64,000 nucleotides of DNA, from the NCBI RefSeq assembly GCF_001613085.1, contig NZ_BDBR01000033.1, positions 1 through 64,000 on the forward strand, given 5' to 3'. The notes beneath the pieces were generated by a model. The model saw only the letters and a list, made by a program, of their open reading frames with translations, ran no database searches and was not told the origin of the DNA. Shown piece by piece: positions 61,543-64,000 of this stretch. The position numbers were made by a program, and so were the translations under genes. How positions within the stretch are numbered: the stretch's first letter is position 1; every line of letters begins with the position of its first letter. The stretch is from Nocardia salmonicida NBRC 13393. GTDB lineage: Bacteria; Actinomycetota; Actinomycetes; Mycobacteriales; Mycobacteriaceae.

Positions 61543-62544
61543 ATGGCATTGTCAGTAGCCGACCTCGCAGTCCTGGGGGACACACCGGTCACCATCCGGT
61601 CGACGGCGTTTTCGAATGTGTACCTACGAATGGACGCCAACGGGGTGACCGCCCCGGCCGACTACGGCGGCGGTACGGTCAACTGCCAATACGGGGCGGC
61701 CCTCTACGAGCGGTTCCGGGTCCGACCCCAAGCCGATGGCTCTTTTGCCTTCGAGTCGGTGGCTTTTCCGAAGGTCTACCTGCGCATGGACGGCAGGGCG
61801 GTGAGCACCCAGACCGAATCCGGCGGCGGCACGGTCAACGCCCAGTACAGCGCCACCGGCCCCGGCCCCTGGGAGAAGTACAACACCAGGCCACAGACGG
61901 ACGGATCAGTCTCCTTCGAGTCCGCCGCCTTCCCGAAGGTCTACCTGCGCTTGAACGGTAGCGGAGTGACCACCACCAGCGGCGCCGGCGGCACGGTCAA
62001 CGCCCAGTTCGGTGCCGAGGGCGGCATCCACGAGAAGTTCTTTCTCGCCATGGACGACCAGCGTCTGGACTTCCGGATGCAGCACCAAGAGCAAACCATG
62101 TGGTGCTGGAACGCGGCCACAGTCAGCACCGCGGCGTACTACGACCCGGCATCGACCTGGACCCAGGGCAAACTGGCCAACGCGGAGTTGGGCCGCAACG
62201 ACTGCGCCGTCGGGGCGGGCGCGGTATCGCCGTGTAACCAGGGCCGGTGGCCCGATACCGCGCTCACCCGGATCGGGCGGCTCAACGCGCGCTCGAACAA
62301 CGCCTTGACCAACGTCCAACTCGGCGCCGAGATGACCAAATCCGCACCGGTCGTCGTGAACATCTCCTGGCAGGGCGGAGGCGGCCACATCGTCGCTGTG
62401 CGAGGGCGTTCGGTGATCAACGGTGTCGACTACGTCAGCGTCGCCGATCCGTGGGAGGGCGACTCCGATGTCACCTACGACGTCTTCCGCAACAGGTACC
62501 AGGGCAGCGGAACCTGGACCGTCAGCTACAAGACCCAGCCCTGA
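61543..62544 (+). CDS. Beta-trefoil (fascin-like) plus papain-like cysteine protease
   Basis: A 333-residue protein. Residues 1-170 consist of three fascin/lectin-like repeats, each with a V-Y-L-R core (SNVYLRMDANGV, PKVYLRMDGRAV, PKVYLRLNGSGV) and GGGTVN/GGTVNAQ turns. Residues about 185-333 are a papain-like protease of the AvrRpt2/C70 type: Cys in QEQTMWCWNAATVSTAAYY, His in GGGGHIVAVRG and the late DPW. No signal peptide. ATG 61543 has AGAGGG upstream. A carbohydrate- or actin-type binding module joined to a protease suggests an effector or toxin. The gene 12 bases downstream is the likely partner. Confidence 0.85.
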   Translation: MALSVADLAVLGDTPVTIRSTAFSNVYLRMDANGVTAPADYGGGTVNCQYGAALYERFRVRPQADGSFAFESVAFPKVYLRMDGRAVSTQTESGGGTVNAQYSATGPGPWEKYNTRPQTDGSVSFESAAFPKVYLRLNGSGVTTTSGAGGTVNAQFGAEGGIHEKFFLAMDDQRLDFRMQHQEQTMWCWNAATVSTAAYYDPASTWTQGKLANAELGRNDCAVGAGAVSPCNQGRWPDTALTRIGRLNARSNNALTNVQLGAEMTKSAPVVVNISWQGGGGHIVAVRGRSVINGVDYVSVADPWEGDSDVTYDVFRNRYQGSGTWTVSYKTQP

Positions 62545-62556
62545 GGAGAACCGCTC

Positions 62557-63123
62557 ATGCCGCTCCATCTGCCCGACCCGCCCTCCGAAGTCCCCGACAA
62601 GGTCAAAGGGAAACTTCGCGCGTTCGCCGACGGCGCGAAATTCTCGACCAAGGCGCTGCGCGGGGCCCGCAAGGACCAACTCGACCTGTCCACACCCCAC
62701 CAGATCTTCACCCTCGGTCTCGATGACATCACCGCCGGCGCGGGTCTGGACGCGGCCCGTCCGGTGGGCTGGCGCTACCTCGTCGTAGACGGCGCCCAGA
62801 TCATCGCCAGCGCCGAAACCACGCTGGCTCCCGACGGCACCCAAGAGATGGCGCAGTTCACCGAAGGACCGTTCGTCCTGGCCACCGACAAAGCCCTGAA
62901 GATTGTTCGAAAACTGCCCCAACTCGCGGCTGCCGGGTTCGAGCTTCGGCTGCTGCGCATCCCCGCCCTGTATGTGATGGCACTGTGGTTGCACTCTCCG
63001 TTTGTCGAGCTTCTCGTTCCGCTGGACCCCTCACCGATCGGCAAGGAAGGCAAGCCCGTCCCCGCGGGCCAGTTCCTCGCCGAGCTTTCCGAACTCGCCC
63101 GCACGATGAGCCCACCCGCGTAA
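62557..63123 (+). CDS. Unrecognised partner protein of the protease
   Basis: A 188-residue soluble protein, ATG 62557, 12 bases after the protease stop. Mixed alpha/beta composition (IFTLGLDDITAGAGLDAARP, FVLATDKALKIVRKLPQLAA) with a hydrophobic stretch ALYVMALWLHSPFVELLVPL. No family is recognised. Because it is tightly linked to a protease lacking an obvious pro-domain, an inhibitor, immunity or chaperone role is a reasonable guess. Confidence 0.72.
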   Translation: MPLHLPDPPSEVPDKVKGKLRAFADGAKFSTKALRGARKDQLDLSTPHQIFTLGLDDITAGAGLDAARPVGWRYLVVDGAQIIASAETTLAPDGTQEMAQFTEGPFVLATDKALKIVRKLPQLAAAGFELRLLRIPALYVMALWLHSPFVELLVPLDPSPIGKEGKPVPAGQFLAELSELARTMSPPA

Positions 63124-63230
63124 GGACCCGGTCGGGAACCCGGTTCGTCTCGGCGGCCGACCATTTCCGCCTCGGAGCCCCGAATACGGCGCTGATGTCA
63201 GCGACATACGGCGCGTTGCACGAAAGGGGA

Positions 63231-63257
63231 TGGTCATCGCAATACTTGCGATGACCA
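63231..63257. repeat. Perfect 12-base inverted repeat
   Basis: TGGTCATCGCAA (63231-63242), TAC, and the exact complement (63246-63257). With a three-base centre it suits either a tight hairpin or a dimeric protein site. It lies 108 bases after the protease partner gene and about 200 bases before the lipoprotein gene, in a 338-base gap that otherwise shows nothing. Confidence 0.65.
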
Positions 63258-63461
63258 GCCCTGACACCGAGCGATGGCAGTCTGCAGATAGCTGAGGTGG
63301 AGGGCGGGCGAGGCGTGGCGATCGTCGGGTCGGGCCGTCCCATTCCGTCGCTCACGCCACCGCAGTTCCTTAGCTGCGTCGAAAATCTCGCAATCCGGCC
63401 ACAGAACTGGGGGCACGTCGGCGGCAGCGCTGTGACGCCGATTGCTGGAAAGATCAACGCT

Positions 63462-64000
63462 ATGCGCTCTACCGTGCCCACCCTCGGGTTGCTGATGACG
63501 GCCGTCCTGCTGACCGGATGCGGCTACTTCGATCGAGGACGCGACCAGGCCGAACATGACAGCTGGTCACGCAAGATCGAGACGGCCATCCAGGCCCTCC
63601 CGGGGGTGACCGACGCATCACACCGCTTCGAGCACTACAAGGGCAGGCATTTCACCGCCGAACTCGACGTGCAGCTCCGCGACGACGCCACACCGGCCGA
63701 GGCCGCGTCTGTGGTCAGTGCCATGGGCGCTCAACCGCTTCCGCGCCGTTTCAAAGGCGACCCGATAACGGTCACCATCGACCGGATGGCGGACTCCTAT
63801 TCCGCGTACTGGATGTTCGGCCGTGACGTGAGCACGGAAGCGAACGCCGCAAACAACTGGGCGCGACTATGGGCTGCGGGCACCGAAGTGCACTGGGACT
63901 CGAGCGGCGGCTTCGCGGACCGCATCACCAACGCCATCGACATCCGGGCGGGCTCCGAGACCGAACCCCACCGCGCCATCGCGGCGATGCGCCGAATCAT
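63462..64000 (+). CDS. Exported lipoprotein, cut by the window end
   Basis: ATG 63462 opens a frame that stays open to base 64000 (about 179 residues, no stop). The signal peptide ends in a lipobox (AVLLTGC, Cys at about residue 21). The mature part reads ETAIQALPGVTDASHRFEHY and FTAELDVQLRDDATPAEAAS. The composition is normal for an actinobacterial lipoprotein with a mixed alpha/beta domain. Family not recognised. Confidence 0.75.
   Translation, partial: MRSTVPTLGLLMTAVLLTGCGYFDRGRDQAEHDSWSRKIETAIQALPGVTDASHRFEHYKGRHFTAELDVQLRDDATPAEAASVVSAMGAQPLPRRFKGDPITVTIDRMADSYSAYWMFGRDVSTEANAANNWARLWAAGTEVHWDSSGGFADRITNAIDIRAGSETEPHRAIAAMRRI

Overview
The window is high-GC actinobacterial DNA. The content points to a mycolic-acid-containing genus, most likely Nocardia or a close relative. 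The markers are a tandem pair of MspA-type porins resembling NfpA/NfpB (42.6-43.9 kb), two cassettes of WXG100/ESX-type proteins (19.0-21.3 and 26.6-28.9 kb), an AftC-like membrane glycosyltransferase, many GTG/TTG starts and many ATGA-coupled operons. The genus call is an inference from gene content.

Layout. 0-5.2 kb: C-terminus of a Gly-rich protein, a GT4 glycosyltransferase, and a complete gluABCD-type amino-acid ABC importer closed by a strong terminator. 5.3-18.4 kb: an accessory region full of broken genes. It carries transposase remnants of several IS families, a partial tRNA 3' end (possible attachment scar), a frameshifted NUDIX gene, a truncated amidohydrolase and a truncated tatC. 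Its intact core is lcp (Tat-exported latex-clearing protein, a rubber oxygenase), a TetR regulator, and a complete tatA-tatC pair preceded by the relic N-terminus of what looks like a second lcp. Two soluble Ser/Thr kinases follow, one fused to Sel1 repeats and two S1-like domains. 19-23 kb: an ESX cassette with a WXG100 gene that seems to use a CTG start, an effector-like protein and an immunity-like membrane protein, then a PQQ-propeller lipoprotein. 23.4-32.4 kb: two ABC-2 exporters, a second ESX cassette, and a MarR/GbsR-deazaflavin oxidoreductase-DUF6653 operon. 32.4-38.8 kb: a monovalent-cation block (TrkA-N protein, KtrB/KtrA, NhaA, TerD-like). 38.8-42.2 kb: an AftC-like enzyme and a two-component system. 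42.5-49.1 kb: porins, a MEDS-HATPase anti-sigma-like protein, a zf-HC2 anti-sigma factor, and a CqsA/LqsA-like alpha-oxoamine synthase. 49.2-57.2 kb: epimerase, two-component system, membrane glycosyltransferase candidate, GT2, DUF2064, molybdopterin oxidoreductase and ECF sigma genes. 57.3-64 kb: an EgtD-like methyltransferase, a haloalkane-dehalogenase-like protein without its catalytic His, HxlR, an IstB fragment, a beta-trefoil/papain-like protease with a partner gene, and a lipoprotein running off the end.

How genes may work together. Lcp is a Tat substrate, so an extra tatAC pair beside it and its regulator suggests a rubber-use module with its own export copy. A 19-base core (GCCGGGAAGYCTGGTCGGC) occurs three times, always in the 5' leader of a transport-related gene (ABC exporter, TrkA-N protein, nhaA). 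This suggests a shared cis-acting RNA linked to cation handling. All functional statements come from reading motifs; no database search was run.
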